Shown: piece by piece, positions 1 through 9,167 of the stretch
Layout: each line of letters opens with the position of its first letter
How positions within the stretch are numbered: position 1 is the first letter of the stretch
Program-made: the position numbers and the translations under genes
NCBI GenBank assembly: GCA_947179295.1
Contig: CAMXAZ010000002.1
Span: 1-64,000 of the forward strand
DNA: 64,000 nucleotides
Direction: 5' to 3'
Source of the DNA: an uncultured Muribaculaceae bacterium
Lineage (GTDB): Bacteria; Bacteroidota; Bacteroidia; Bacteroidales; Muribaculaceae
The notes under the pieces: generated by a model
Seen by the model: the letters and a program-made list of their open reading frames with translations, nothing else
Databases searched by the model: none
What the model was told of the DNA's origin: nothing

Positions 1-2
1 TG

Positions 3-350
3 GTGAACGACATGCGCTACAAAGCCCAGTCGATAATTTGGGGGCAATGGTGGCGTGCTACCCCACATTGGGTCTATGCCATCTTTGCTGTTCTACTTAT
101 CGCCGCCGGAGGATTCGGCTATGGATTCTTCTATCAGCTCAACGAAAACTCAAAGTTAAAAGATGTGGAATGGCTCTACCGTTACGAGCGTGGACTTAAC
201 CGCGACATGAATGTGGTAATGCACCGTGAACGCCTTATGCTCCACGGCAAGCCCAACGAAGTTGACAGCATGAGGTCGCTAATCCGACATCAGGAGCATA
301 GAACCCAAGCCGACACCACTTTTGTAAACTATTCTCCCACCAATCCCTAA
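3..350 (+). CDS. Small single-pass membrane protein, unknown function, possibly 5'-truncated
   Basis: I do not recognise this protein. The frame is open to the window edge, so it may be the tail of a longer gene; within the window it can start at GTG 3 or ATG 12. About 20 N-terminal residues with several basic and aromatic side chains precede one hydrophobic segment (roughly residues 22-44, rich in A, I, L, G and F). A charged tail of about 70 residues follows, with many Arg, Glu and His, so an N-in topology with an extracytoplasmic tail is likely. There is no lipobox or cleavable signal. It is followed by a hairpin at 360-396 and a convergent regulator gene. Its AT-richer composition matches the rest of the 1-5.3 kb stretch. 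Confidence 0.5.
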   Translation: MNDMRYKAQSIIWGQWWRATPHWVYAIFAVLLIAAGGFGYGFFYQLNENSKLKDVEWLYRYERGLNRDMNVVMHRERLMLHGKPNEVDSMRSLIRHQEHRTQADTTFVNYSPTNP

Positions 351-359
351 TCCAAAATA

Positions 360-396
360 TGCCACGGAAAGAAATTCTCAAAATCTTTCCGTGGCA
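360..396. terminator. Bidirectional hairpin between convergent genes
   Basis: A perfect 13-bp stem (TGCCACGGAAAGA, 360-372, with its complement 384-396) encloses an 11-nt loop. It lies between the convergent ends of the genes at 3-350 and 429-2840 and probably stops both. The T-tracts on either side are weak. Confidence 0.6.
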
Positions 397-428
397 TTAT
401 ATGACCTATCGATAAGCATTAGATTTAG

Positions 429-2840
429 TTAATGATTATTCCGATATTGGCTTGGCGACATACCAGTCTCGGCTTTGAAACAGCGGCTGAAATATTTGGG
501 ATCGGAATATCCACACAGTTGCGCAATCTCTGCAATCTGAAGACCGGGGTCGGTCTTCAGATGCATCTTCGCCTTTCTGATTCGGGCTTTTGATAGAAAT
601 TCTCCTGGGGTTATTCCCATTGTTGACTTAGTAAGCCGAGTCAGTGTGGATGTGCTCATTGCCATGTGTTCTGCCATATTTTCTACCTTGAGGTCTGAAT
701 CAGAGATTTTGTCTGAAATATATGCGGTTAGTTTTCTGACAAATTCGTCTTCTCGACGGCCTATGTCAACATTGACAGCCATATCTTGTGCAAGATTCTT
801 CTTGCCGATAAGAGAAAGATATGCTTTTGTGACCTCTGCATGTTTTTTCTTCATTCGGCTTGCGTATGACCATGTCAGTATTATTGCAGCAAGCACTGTG
901 GTTGTCAAGATAATCAAAATAAATTTGAACCATAGTGTCTCTGTGAATTTGGGTTGAATGTTCAGACTGATACGGACTGAGTTTCTGTCCCGCTCATTTA
1001 CCGGATTACCGGCACAAGTAATTTCTATATCATGTATGCCTGGCAGTAGGTCGGTTAATGAAATTGAATTTTCATGGCCCAAAGCTATGGCCGGTTGATC
1101 TGTGTCCACGATTCTATACCAATATCTGATGTCTTGTGGATTGCGATAGTCGAGTGCGGCAAATCCTATTTTCACAGACCTTTCATTTGGCGAAATGTCA
1201 ATTATATAGGGAATATTGCCATATTCAAATGATTTTGAACCTGCTGTTAAAGATGTTATTACGATTTTTGAGTCGGACGGTTTGTCAGTCGGTTCTTCCA
1301 AGTCTAAAAGCAGCGCTCCTGTTTGCGTGGCAACAATCCATTTTCGTTGATTTGTTGATACGGGCGGAATTTCTATAAATTTAAGTTCTATGCCAAAATA
1401 ATCCTTATCCAACCGCATTATATCCATGCCTTTGAGCGTGTCATTAAAATATATACGAGACAATGAATGAATACTTGTCATGACAAGACTCCCGTTCAGT
1501 TCGGTTATACCGTAGGATGTCGATGGAAGTCCGCTGCCTTTGCCAAAGTGCCGGAATGACAGCTTTGAGTCAAGCAGTGACGATGACACGCACAGGTTTA
1601 GCCCCGCATTTTCGGTACATACCCACAGCCTATGTCGAGAATCGAAATATACATAATCCAGAAGATTGCCTGACAGAGAGGTCTTGTCACTGCCGTCGGC
1701 CTTATGATACTGTAATGTTATTTCGTCTGTATCTTTGTATGAGACATCGGCAATCACCAATCCGCCCGATGATGCTATTGCAAGTGTATCATTGAGTATT
1801 GCCACGCTGCGCACTCTTGAGAATCGCTTGTTGTCATAGCCTGTTATATGCATTATTGATGCACTATCTTTCTCTACGCACCCTAAACCGCCATCAAACA
1901 TCGCAAGCCATACACGCCCTCTACTGTCCGTTGCAATACTATAGATATTACGGCTTGAACTGTCATGTTGACTCAGATGATCTACGGTAAAGCAACCTTC
2001 TTTGTCCGGGACAAGCCTGAACAGTCCATCTCTACGGCTTCCGAGCCATATCGTGCCGTCTTTGGTCTCTGTCATAGAATATATTGCCGCGCCAAACGAG
2101 GTTTTATCTCCGGTGATTTTTCCGTCTTTGCCAAGATATCCTATAAAATTACAGTCTCTGTCATAAACCAGTATAGTCTTGCTGTCGCGCTGACAAAGCC
2201 AATGCTGTCCGTTCTTGAGACTATACATACATCTGACAGACTCTCCGATTGTCTCTGTAAGATAATTTGTCCGATAGCTTGAAAATACAAGTTTATGAAG
2301 CTCGTTGTAACATAAAATCCACACATTGCTCTGTCGGTCTATGAAACATCCTCGATAGCCTTTGAATTCGGGTCTTTCTGTGTACTCGACCTCCCTACCG
2401 TCAGGACTTATGGTGAATATCTTGCCTGAAGATTTGATGTGCCACTTGACACCGAAACGGTCTGTGACCACGACATCTTTGACATCATCGGCATATTGCC
2501 ACCTCTCACCATATGGTGGGGAATATATTCCGGCTGAGACTTCTTCAGGCTCAGGAGAAGAAACGGTTGATGATGAAAAATCTTTACCGTCAAAATAGAA
2601 AAGTCCACCCCACGAAGTAATCCATATCATCCCATTTTTATCTTGAAGAATACCTTGTATATGGTTGAAGGGTTCATTTTCACCGGTATCATAATATGAT
2701 GAGACAATACATCTCGGTTGGGCGGTAGCCGGCAGAAACGGCATTACACAACCTATAAGACATATTGCTCTTATGATAATCGACAAGATGTGTATTTTAG
2801 ATGATTCAAACATATCTACAAAAATAAGAAAAATCGGCAT
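429..2840 (-). CDS. Membrane-bound beta-propeller sensor with AraC-type DNA-binding domain
   Basis: A one-component relative of the Bacteroidota hybrid two-component regulators of polysaccharide use. Visible parts in order: signal or anchor segment (about residues 15-40); a periplasmic region with Reg_prop-type repeats of the form IxxDxxGxIWxxxxxGL (about 60-520, for example QDKNGMIWITSWGGL and TDSRGRVWLAMFDGGL); a Y_Y_Y domain with WYRI (about 570-625); one transmembrane helix (about 638-660); and a C-terminal AraC HTH pair (about 710-800, ending GYSDPKYFSRCFKAETGMSP). There is no histidine kinase H-box, ATPase or receiver domain between membrane and HTH, so the ligand signal must pass straight to DNA binding. 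It is divergent from the glycosidase gene at 2994, its likely target. Start is ATG 2840; ATG 2813 is also possible and gives a more usual signal peptide. Confidence 0.85.
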   Translation of the reverse strand: MPIFLIFVDMFESSKIHILSIIIRAICLIGCVMPFLPATAQPRCIVSSYYDTGENEPFNHIQGILQDKNGMIWITSWGGLFYFDGKDFSSSTVSSPEPEEVSAGIYSPPYGERWQYADDVKDVVVTDRFGVKWHIKSSGKIFTISPDGREVEYTERPEFKGYRGCFIDRQSNVWILCYNELHKLVFSSYRTNYLTETIGESVRCMYSLKNGQHWLCQRDSKTILVYDRDCNFIGYLGKDGKITGDKTSFGAAIYSMTETKDGTIWLGSRRDGLFRLVPDKEGCFTVDHLSQHDSSSRNIYSIATDSRGRVWLAMFDGGLGCVEKDSASIMHITGYDNKRFSRVRSVAILNDTLAIASSGGLVIADVSYKDTDEITLQYHKADGSDKTSLSGNLLDYVYFDSRHRLWVCTENAGLNLCVSSSLLDSKLSFRHFGKGSGLPSTSYGITELNGSLVMTSIHSLSRIYFNDTLKGMDIMRLDKDYFGIELKFIEIPPVSTNQRKWIVATQTGALLLDLEEPTDKPSDSKIVITSLTAGSKSFEYGNIPYIIDISPNERSVKIGFAALDYRNPQDIRYWYRIVDTDQPAIALGHENSISLTDLLPGIHDIEITCAGNPVNERDRNSVRISLNIQPKFTETLWFKFILIILTTTVLAAIILTWSYASRMKKKHAEVTKAYLSLIGKKNLAQDMAVNVDIGRREDEFVRKLTAYISDKISDSDLKVENMAEHMAMSTSTLTRLTKSTMGITPGEFLSKARIRKAKMHLKTDPGLQIAEIAQLCGYSDPKYFSRCFKAETGMSPSQYRNNH

Positions 2841-2993
2841 AACAAGCCGTAGGTCAATGATGAAAATGGAGTGTAAAAATCAGTCAAAATGGTGGACTAT
2901 TGATTTGTGCGATATTTTCAGCCTGTCTAAGAAGCTTTTCTGACCGGTGGCATTGATCATATACCACTAATTTTGGCTCAAAAAAATCGAACA

Positions 2994-5333
2994 ATGAAAA
3001 GTCTAATATCAACGATTATCCTGATTTTATCCGTTCTACTTTCTCATGCTGAGTGTGCCTTCAAGAGCAAACTTCAGCCAACCAAATGGGAAGAATATCT
3101 CATCTCCGGCAATGGTACCATGGGCGTGATGGTGGCCGGGTATCCGTATAATGACACCGTAGTGTTCAATCATACCAATCTCTTTCTGCCGATATATGAC
3201 CCTCTAATTCCTCCGTCGCAGGGCAATCATCTGAAAGAGCTCCGCCAACTGTTGCTCGATGACAGCTATAGAGATGCATCTCAGAGGCTGGTAGAAATTT
3301 CTCATGCTGATGGATTTGGCAAGAAACGTCAGTCAGACCTTTCTGTTCCCGCCTTTCAGCTTGTCATTTCTGACAAACCTTATTCCGTCAGGAGTTATAC
3401 ACGTGGCGTGGATTTCGCCACTGGCGAAATCAGCATGGATAGAACAGACAAGAGAGGCAGCCTGTCGCGTCGTGCCTTTGTCTCTCGTGCCGACAATGCC
3501 GTCTTTATGACGTTCAGCTCTGACAAATCAAAAATCAACACCACTCTTGATTTATCAATGGTGACAAACTATGATGAGGTCCGCAAAAGGAAATTTGCAT
3601 TAGATGATGATTTTGGCATCAAAGATGTCAAAAAGAGCGTCACACCGGATTGGCTGACAATAAAGGTTTGGTACAAGAATCCATGGAAGGGAGGCTACGA
3701 AGGCTATGAAGGTGTCATACGGGTGATTCAGCAGGGAGGCAAATCTTCGGTCGAGAATGGGAAACTTGTGATAAAGGATGCGGAGAGCCTCACATTGATA
3801 GGCCGTGTAGAACCATCAAAGGACATGAAGGATAATCTCGCAAGTCTGATTATGAAGGACCTTGAAACTTTGACTGACGGCTATGACCATTACCTTGCAG
3901 CTCACGCCAAAATCCATGGCGACCTCATGGGTAGGGTGAAACTTAATCTGACCGTTGGAAGCTCTGAGAATTGTCCTCTTTCAGAAGAACTGTTGGCTCG
4001 CGGTTTTGACGACCCCGCTATTATTGAGACTCTTTTTAATGCCGGACGATATAATATCATCAGTGCGACGGGAGTCAATCCGCCAAATCTTCAAGGCATC
4101 TGGGGTGCCACAATGACACCAGCGTGGTCGGGTGACTATACTACAAACGGCAATCTCCCCACAGCTGTATCGCACTATCTTGATGCCTCCACCCCTGAGC
4201 TGATGCTCCCTCTTTTTGATAAGCTGGAGGGATTTATGGATGCATTCAAAACCAATGCCCGCGTTCTTTTCAACTGCCGTGGCATCCACATTCCGTCGCA
4301 TATATGTCTGCATGGCTACGACAATCAGTTTGACGCGACATGGCCCATGACATTCTGGACCGCAGGAGCAGCTTGGTATTCAATGTTCTACTATGATTAC
4401 TATCTGTACACATTAGACAAGGATTTCCTGATAAACCGTGCGTTGCCGTTCATGGAAGAGGCGGCACTATTCTACGAAGACTTCCTTGAAGAAGATGCCG
4501 GCGGAAAATATATCTTTAACCCCTCGTATTCACCCGAAAATCATCCCGGTAATTCCAAAAGTCAGGCCTGTATAAACGCAACAATGGATGTTATGGCCGC
4601 AAAGTCATTATTGAGGAACCTGATACAAGTGAGTGAGATAGTCGATATAGACCCGGTAAAGATCGATAAATGGAAACGTATGCTCGAAAAAATGCCGGCT
4701 TATCAGCTCAACAGCGATGGCGAACTGAGAGAATGGATGTGGAAAGATTTGTCAGATAACCATAAACATCGTCATACCTCACATTTGTTAGGCCTTTTCT
4801 ATATTCATGACCCGGAGATTATGGCTGACGCAGACCTTCGTGAAGGTTGCCGACGCACCATACAACAACGTCTCGCCTATCGCAACACACATGCCGACGG
4901 GGGAACAATGGCTTTTGGCGTATCTCAGCTCGCATTTCCCGCGAGTGCGCTTGGTGATACCGAGACAGCCCATGAATTATTGGTCTATTCAGGCAAAAAT
5001 TACTGGAACAATAACCTGATGACGACACACGACCCACATAAGATTTTTAACGCTGACATGAGTGGTGCTTATCCTGCAATGGTGTTGAAGATGCTTGCCT
5101 ATTCCGAGCCGGGATTGATTTCACTGCTTCCGGCCTGTCCTTGGGAAAAAGGGCAGATTAAAGGCATGTCGCTTCGTGGTGGCGTTCAGATAGCTGACCT
5201 TACATGGAACAGCAATCAAACCGTTGTAACCTTTAAGTCCAAAATCGCTCAAAAAGTAAGACTTAAATTACGTGGCAAATTCGTTGAAGATATCATCATG
5301 CCTGCCAATGAAGAGGTAACATTGACGTTTTGA
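2994..5333 (+). CDS. Secreted GH95-family glycosidase (alpha-L-fucosidase-like)
   Basis: A 779-residue enzyme of the GH95 clan, whose members remove terminal alpha-L-fucose (some act on galactose) by an inverting mechanism. A signal peptide (MKSLISTIILILSVLLSHA) leads to an N-terminal beta-sandwich (about 20-280) and an (alpha/alpha)6 barrel. Family signatures visible are NPPNLQGIWG, WSGDYTTNGNLP (Asn-x-Asn), SYSPENHPGN, LREW followed by HRHTSHLLGL, and ADGGTMAFG carrying the conserved Asp. The usual NINxQMNYWP block is altered to TNGNLPTAVSHY, so the substrate may not be simple fucose. I chose ATG 2994 over the upstream TTG 2973 because it begins a clean signal peptide and because a TAATTTTG -7-like box (2968-2975) overlaps the longer start. 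It is divergent from the AraC-type regulator, with which it probably forms a small utilisation unit. Confidence 0.82.
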   Translation: MKSLISTIILILSVLLSHAECAFKSKLQPTKWEEYLISGNGTMGVMVAGYPYNDTVVFNHTNLFLPIYDPLIPPSQGNHLKELRQLLLDDSYRDASQRLVEISHADGFGKKRQSDLSVPAFQLVISDKPYSVRSYTRGVDFATGEISMDRTDKRGSLSRRAFVSRADNAVFMTFSSDKSKINTTLDLSMVTNYDEVRKRKFALDDDFGIKDVKKSVTPDWLTIKVWYKNPWKGGYEGYEGVIRVIQQGGKSSVENGKLVIKDAESLTLIGRVEPSKDMKDNLASLIMKDLETLTDGYDHYLAAHAKIHGDLMGRVKLNLTVGSSENCPLSEELLARGFDDPAIIETLFNAGRYNIISATGVNPPNLQGIWGATMTPAWSGDYTTNGNLPTAVSHYLDASTPELMLPLFDKLEGFMDAFKTNARVLFNCRGIHIPSHICLHGYDNQFDATWPMTFWTAGAAWYSMFYYDYYLYTLDKDFLINRALPFMEEAALFYEDFLEEDAGGKYIFNPSYSPENHPGNSKSQACINATMDVMAAKSLLRNLIQVSEIVDIDPVKIDKWKRMLEKMPAYQLNSDGELREWMWKDLSDNHKHRHTSHLLGLFYIHDPEIMADADLREGCRRTIQQRLAYRNTHADGGTMAFGVSQLAFPASALGDTETAHELLVYSGKNYWNNNLMTTHDPHKIFNADMSGAYPAMVLKMLAYSEPGLISLLPACPWEKGQIKGMSLRGGVQIADLTWNSNQTVVTFKSKIAQKVRLKLRGKFVEDIIMPANEEVTLTF

Positions 5334-5576
5334 TGGGTATAAGCGTGTTTGGTTTAGTTCGGGCTTTATATATGCCCGGATAAACCTAAACCTATATATG
5401 GAGGCTGGGCAAAAGAAAAGTATGGATTGGGTGTGGGAGCTTCTGCACCCATTTTTGCTATTGGGCGTAGGGTTGGGTGTGGCTTGGGGTGGATTGATTT
5501 GTTGAGAGGCACCGAAATTGTGATGGTGGCGGTGTGGGGCGGCCTGTTGAGGTGCAGAGAGGCGTTAAAGATACAT
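5334..5576. other. Intergenic stretch without a recognisable gene
   Basis: A G- and T-rich stretch between the GH95 gene and the tRNA terminator. A weak hairpin may exist near 5364-5380 (GGGCTTTATATATGCCC), possibly the end of the GH95 transcript. I see no convincing coding frame, RNA gene or att-like duplication of the tRNA end. Confidence 0.5.
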
Positions 5577-5618
5577 AAAAACACCCAATTTCGACCGAAG
5601 TGGGTGTGAAATTGGGTG
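5577..5618 (-). terminator. Intrinsic terminator of tRNA-Ala
   Basis: Read on the minus strand, an 11-bp stem (CACCCAATTTC with GAAATTGGGTG, 5582-5618) is followed directly by five T (5581-5577). It lies just beyond the 3' end of the tRNA gene. Confidence 0.75.
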
Positions 5619-5654
5619 CTGTGCTTGTAGATTGCTGATTGTCAGCATAAGTTG

Positions 5655-5728
5655 TGGAGTATAGCGGACTCGAACCGCTCACCTCGACACTGCCAGTGTC
5701 GCGCTCTAGCCAGATGAGCTAATACCCC
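5655..5728 (-). tRNA. tRNA-Ala (anticodon GGC)
   Basis: The minus strand folds into a complete 74-nt cloverleaf: acceptor GGGGTAT/ATACTCC, D-arm GCTC...GAGC, anticodon stem CGACA/TGTCG around loop CTGGCAG (anticodon GGC), T-arm AGCGG/CCGCT with loop TTCGAGT, and discriminator A. The acceptor carries the G3-U70 wobble pair that identifies alanine tRNAs. The CCA end is not encoded. It has its own promoter and terminator. Confidence 0.97.
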
Positions 5729-5746
5729 TTTTCGCTTTTGCGGGAG

Positions 5747-5778
5747 CAAAGATAGGGAGTATTTTTGAGTTTAGCAAA
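5747..5778 (-). promoter_or_regulatory. Consensus promoter of tRNA-Ala
   Basis: On the minus strand, TTTG (5778-5775), a 20-bp spacer and TATCTTTG (5754-5747) match the Bacteroidales -33/-7 promoter. The -7 box lies about 18 bp before the tRNA 5' end, so the primary transcript has a very short leader. Confidence 0.8.
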
Positions 5779-5975
5779 ATTTTGGTGGATTTTTTTGTAA
5801 TTTTGCATCGAAATGTTTCTGAAGCAATCTCGGAATGGCTGTTTCGGCTTGCTTCGAATGCTCGGAAAGATATGTCTGAGCGTAGCTCCCTGACGCTTCC
5901 CGAAAGAGGAGGCTCGTTTTTCAAGGAGGAGATTCGTTTTTATCGTTTAATTTTTAACTCGGAAGAGTTGCTTAT

Positions 5976-7085
5976 ATGTGCTCTGAATTTATGGAAAAGC
6001 AGAATATGGTCCGCAAGCCGTTGATCGGCATGACTCTTGGTGAACTTGAAGCAGTGGCCGCTGAGGCCGGGCTCCGCCGTTTTGCCGCGAAGCAGATTGC
6101 GCGAAGACTTTATGTGAACCGCGCGCAGTCTGTCTCAGAGATGACCGAACTGCCTAAGGCTTCGCGTGAGTGGCTTGAAGAGCATTATTGTGTGGGGCTG
6201 CAGGCACCGATAGCCGAGGCCCGGTCGACCGACGGGACAGTGAAATATCTTTTCGCTACGCGCGGTGATGGCTTTGATTTCCTTGACGGTGGGGCCGGCG
6301 GGCGCGACGTTGAGGCTGTCTATATTCCCGACCGCGAGAGGGCCACTCTGTGTGTGTCGTCGCAGGCCGGGTGCCGCATGGGCTGCCGCTTCTGCATGAC
6401 GGGCCGTCAGGGTTTCCACGGAAATCTTACTGCGGCAGGCATCATCAATCAGGTGATGGCTATTCCGGAGAGCCGGACGCTTACAAACATAGTGTTCATG
6501 GGGATGGGGGAGCCGATGGATAATATCGATGAGGTTCTGAAAGCGGTTGAGGTGCTTACCGCGCCCTGGGGACTGGCCTGGAGCCCGAAGCGCATCACAG
6601 TGTCGAGCATTGGAAAACTTGACGGCCTGCGCAGGCTGCTTGACGAAACCAAGGTGCATGTGGCTATCAGTGTCCACTCGCCGTTCAAGCAGGAGCGCGA
6701 GGGGCTGATGCCGGTCGAGAAGGCTTTCTCGGTGGCGGGAGTGATGGGAGTGATGAAGAATTATGACTTTGCTCATCAGCGCAGACTTTCGGCCGAATAT
6801 ATAATGTGGCGGGGTGTCAATGATGATCTTCGCCATGCCGATGCTCTGGCGCGTCTGCTCAAAGGGGTTGACTGCCGTGTCAACCTGATCCGCTTCCATG
6901 CCATTCCGGGTTTCGACCATGTCTCGGCCGACACGGAGACAATGGAGCGTTTCCGCGACCGTCTCAACGAGCTGGGCGTGACCGCCACCATCCGCACATC
7001 GCGCGGCGAGGACATCGAGGCCGCCTGCGGGATGCTCAGCGGCAAGGAGGGTGTTGCGGAAAAAGGGGAGAACGGTAATTGTTAA
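5976..7085 (+). CDS. rlmN: 23S rRNA (adenine-2503-C2)-methyltransferase RlmN
   Basis: Radical-SAM enzyme that methylates A2503 of 23S rRNA (and A37 of some tRNAs) in the cytoplasm. The CxxxCxxC iron-sulfur motif is in AGCRMGCRFCMTG (about residue 132), preceded by the ATLCVSSQ stretch that holds one mechanistic Cys. The second, methyl-carrying Cys is in the C-terminal EDIEAACGML. MGMGEP and the domain order are typical and the length (about 360) is normal for the family. Three in-frame ATGs are possible (5976, 5991, 6006). The last gives the N-terminus closest to what I expect (MVRKPLIGMTL) and has the most purine-rich upstream sequence; I give the outermost. A TAATTTTG -7-like box sits at 5798-5805, implying a leader of about 160 nt. 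Confidence 0.95.
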   Translation: MCSEFMEKQNMVRKPLIGMTLGELEAVAAEAGLRRFAAKQIARRLYVNRAQSVSEMTELPKASREWLEEHYCVGLQAPIAEARSTDGTVKYLFATRGDGFDFLDGGAGGRDVEAVYIPDRERATLCVSSQAGCRMGCRFCMTGRQGFHGNLTAAGIINQVMAIPESRTLTNIVFMGMGEPMDNIDEVLKAVEVLTAPWGLAWSPKRITVSSIGKLDGLRRLLDETKVHVAISVHSPFKQEREGLMPVEKAFSVAGVMGVMKNYDFAHQRRLSAEYIMWRGVNDDLRHADALARLLKGVDCRVNLIRFHAIPGFDHVSADTETMERFRDRLNELGVTATIRTSRGEDIEAACGMLSGKEGVAEKGENGNC

Positions 7086-7230
7086 AAAACAACAAAAAGG
7101 CTTTGTGCGCCAGCATATAAGTGAACCAATCACAGGGGCTGCAAGTTATGTCTTACGGGCAGCATACAAGAGCGTATCGACTGTCTGTCAGACCTTGAAA
7201 GCAGCAATTTAATTAAAAATTATTAATAGA

Positions 7231-7253
7231 GAAAAATTTCTTTAATTTGCCGG
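7231..7253 (+). promoter_or_regulatory. Conserved 23-bp motif upstream of pckA (copy 1)
   Basis: A 23-bp stretch with core AAAAATTTCTTTAAT followed by TTGCCGG. It matches 22 of 23 positions of a stretch at 16150-16172 upstream of mdh. Here it ends 21 bp before the -7 box TAACTTTG and spans the expected -33 region. A binding site for a regulator shared by these two C4-pathway genes is an inference. Confidence 0.5.
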
Positions 7254-7274
7254 CTCTATACCGAAAAAAGTAAG

Positions 7275-7282
7275 TAACTTTG
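7275..7282 (+). promoter_or_regulatory. pckA promoter -7 box
   Basis: TAACTTTG fits the Bacteroidales -7 consensus TAnnTTTG and lies 96 bp before the pckA start, giving a leader of about 90 nt. The nearest upstream TTTG (7246-7249) is 25 bp away, longer than the usual 19-21, so the promoter may need an activator. Confidence 0.6.
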
Positions 7283-7378
7283 CAAGCGGATAAAAAGGAC
7301 CTTCCTCAAGGTTAAAAGATTATCAATTTTAGGAACAATAATTATCAATTTCATATCAAACACTCTACTTTAACGACA

Positions 7379-8977
7379 ATGAGTACAATTGATTTATCCC
7401 AGTATGGCATCACCGGCGCAAAGGTGATCCACAACCCCAGCTACGATCAGCTTTTCATCGACGAAACCAACCCTGAGCTCACCGGCTACGAAAAAGGTCA
7501 GGAAACTGAACTCGGTGCTGTCAATGTGATGACAGGTATCTACACCGGCCGTTCGCCCAAGGACAAATTCTTCGTGAAGGACGAAACCAGCGCAAACTCA
7601 ATCTGGTGGACTTCAGAAGAGTATAAGAATGACAACAAGCCCATCACTCCCGAAGCCTGGAAAGCCCTCAAGGCAATCGCCGACAAGGAACTTTCAGACA
7701 AGACCCTCTATGTTGTAGACGCATTCTGCGGAACCAACCCCGACACCCGTCTTTCTGTACGCTTCGTAATGGAAGTTGCATGGCAGGCTCACTTCGTGAC
7801 CAACATGTTCATCCGTCCCACCGAAGAAGAACTCAAGAACTTCAAGCCCGACTTCGTTGTGCTCAACGCTTCAAAGGCTAAGGTTGAGAACTGGAAAGAA
7901 CTCGGCATCAACTCTGAAACCTGCGTTGCCTTCAACCTCACCGAACGCATGCAGCTCATCATCAACACTTGGTATGGCGGCGAAATGAAGAAGGGTATGT
8001 TCTCGATCATGAACTACTACAACCCCCTCCGCGGCATCGCTTCAATGCACTGCTCGGCCAACACCGACAAGCAGGGCGAAAACACCGCTATCTTCTTCGG
8101 CCTCTCAGGCACCGGCAAGACCACCCTTTCAACCGACCCGAAGCGTCTGCTCATCGGTGACGACGAACACGGCTGGGACGACAACGGCGTCTTCAACTAC
8201 GAAGGCGGCTGCTACGCCAAGGTTATCAACCTCGACAAGGAAAGCGAACCCGATATCTACAACGCTATCACCCGCGACGCTCTTCTCGAAAACGTTACTG
8301 TTGACGCTAACGGCAAGATCGACTTCACTGACAAGAGCGTTACCGAAAACACCCGCGTAAGCTACCCCATCAACCACATCAAGAACATCATCGTTCCTTC
8401 TCGCGGTCCCGCCGCAAAGAACGTCATCTTCCTGTCGGCTGACGCATTCGGTGTGCTTCCTCCCGTTTCTATCCTGACTCCGGAACAGACCAAGTACTAC
8501 TTCCTCTCAGGCTTCACCAGCAAGCTCGCCGGTACAGAACGTGGCATCACCGAACCTACTCCCACCTTCTCTGCATGCTTCGGCGCAGCCTTCCTTTCGC
8601 TCCACCCCACCAAATACGCTGAAGAACTCGTTAAGCGTATGGAACAGAGCGGTGCAAAGGCTTATCTCGTGAACACCGGCTGGAACGGCACAGGCAAGCG
8701 TATCTCTATCCGCGACACCCGTGGTATCATCGACGCTATCCTCGACGGTTCTATCCTCAAGGCTCCCACCAAGCAGCTCCCCATCTTCGACTTCACCATT
8801 CCTACCGAACTCCCCGGTGTTGATCCCAAGATCCTTGATCCGCGCGACACCTACACCGATCCCGCAGAATGGACCAAGAAGGCTGACAAACTCGCTGAAA
8901 TGTTCATCAACAACTTCAAGAAGTTCGAAGGCCACGAAGCAGGCAAGGCTCTCGTTGCTGCTGGCCCCCAGCTCTAA
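7379..8977 (+). CDS. pckA: Phosphoenolpyruvate carboxykinase (ATP)
   Basis: Interconverts oxaloacetate + ATP and PEP + CO2 + ADP. In gut Bacteroidales it usually runs in the carboxylating direction, fixing CO2 and making ATP on the way to succinate. The 532-residue length is typical for the ATP type. The kinase-1a P-loop is [11 protein letters not shown] (about residues 241-251), followed by the metal and nucleotide site [23 protein letters not shown]. The PEPCK-specific RSPKDKF and the adenine-site region [17 protein letters not shown] are intact. Codons are strongly biased toward C- and G-ending forms, as in the oxidoreductase gene at 30191, suggesting high expression. A strong terminator follows at 9022. 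Confidence 0.97.
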   Translation: MSTIDLSQYGITGAKVIHNPSYDQLFIDETNPELTGYEKGQETELGAVNVMTGIYTGRSPKDKFFVKDETSANSIWWTSEEYKNDNKPITPEAWKALKAIADKELSDKTLYVVDAFCGTNPDTRLSVRFVMEVAWQAHFVTNMFIRPTEEELKNFKPDFVVLNASKAKVENWKELGINSETCVAFNLTERMQLIINTWYGGEMKKGMFSIMNYYNPLRGIASMHCSANTDKQGENTAIFFGLSGTGKTTLSTDPKRLLIGDDEHGWDDNGVFNYEGGCYAKVINLDKESEPDIYNAITRDALLENVTVDANGKIDFTDKSVTENTRVSYPINHIKNIIVPSRGPAAKNVIFLSADAFGVLPPVSILTPEQTKYYFLSGFTSKLAGTERGITEPTPTFSACFGAAFLSLHPTKYAEELVKRMEQSGAKAYLVNTGWNGTGKRISIRDTRGIIDAILDGSILKAPTKQLPIFDFTIPTELPGVDPKILDPRDTYTDPAEWTKKADKLAEMFINNFKKFEGHEAGKALVAAGPQL

Positions 8978-9021
8978 AAACCATAACTCTTGCTTTCACG
9001 CGAAAGCAATGACTTGATAAG

Positions 9022-9061
9022 GTCACGGCCCGCCGGTTCCGGCAGGCCGTGACTGTTTTTT
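9022..9061 (+). terminator. Rho-independent terminator of pckA
   Basis: A 9-bp stem GTCACGGCC/GGCCGTGAC (9022-9030, 9045-9053) contains an inner GCCGG/CCGGC pairing. It is followed, after TG, by a run of T's at about 9055-9061. Confidence 0.85.
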
Positions 9062-9107
9062 ATAGCTTGGTATTAAACAATCCGTTATACCGGCATGGCC
9101 GTTGGGA

Positions 9108-9139
9108 TTTGGCTCGGATGCAGGAAATAATTATTTTTG
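9108..9139 (+). promoter_or_regulatory. Consensus promoter for the thioredoxin-like gene
   Basis: TTTG (9108-9111), a 20-bp spacer and TATTTTTG (9132-9139) match the Bacteroidales promoter. The predicted transcript starts near 9146, which excludes upstream in-frame start codons and supports ATG 9168. Confidence 0.8.
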
Positions 9140-9167
9140 CAGAAAGCTAACAGAAGACCGACTGACA

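Noticed and set aside
5334..5576. Attachment-site copy of the tRNA-Ala 3' end or an integrase remnant
   Set aside because: No repeat of the tRNA end and no integrase-like frame was found here; only the composition change supports an island.
6135..7133. Long open frame on the strand opposite rlmN (332 codons)
   Set aside because: It mirrors the GC-biased codons of rlmN, has no recognisable domain, and rlmN is certain.
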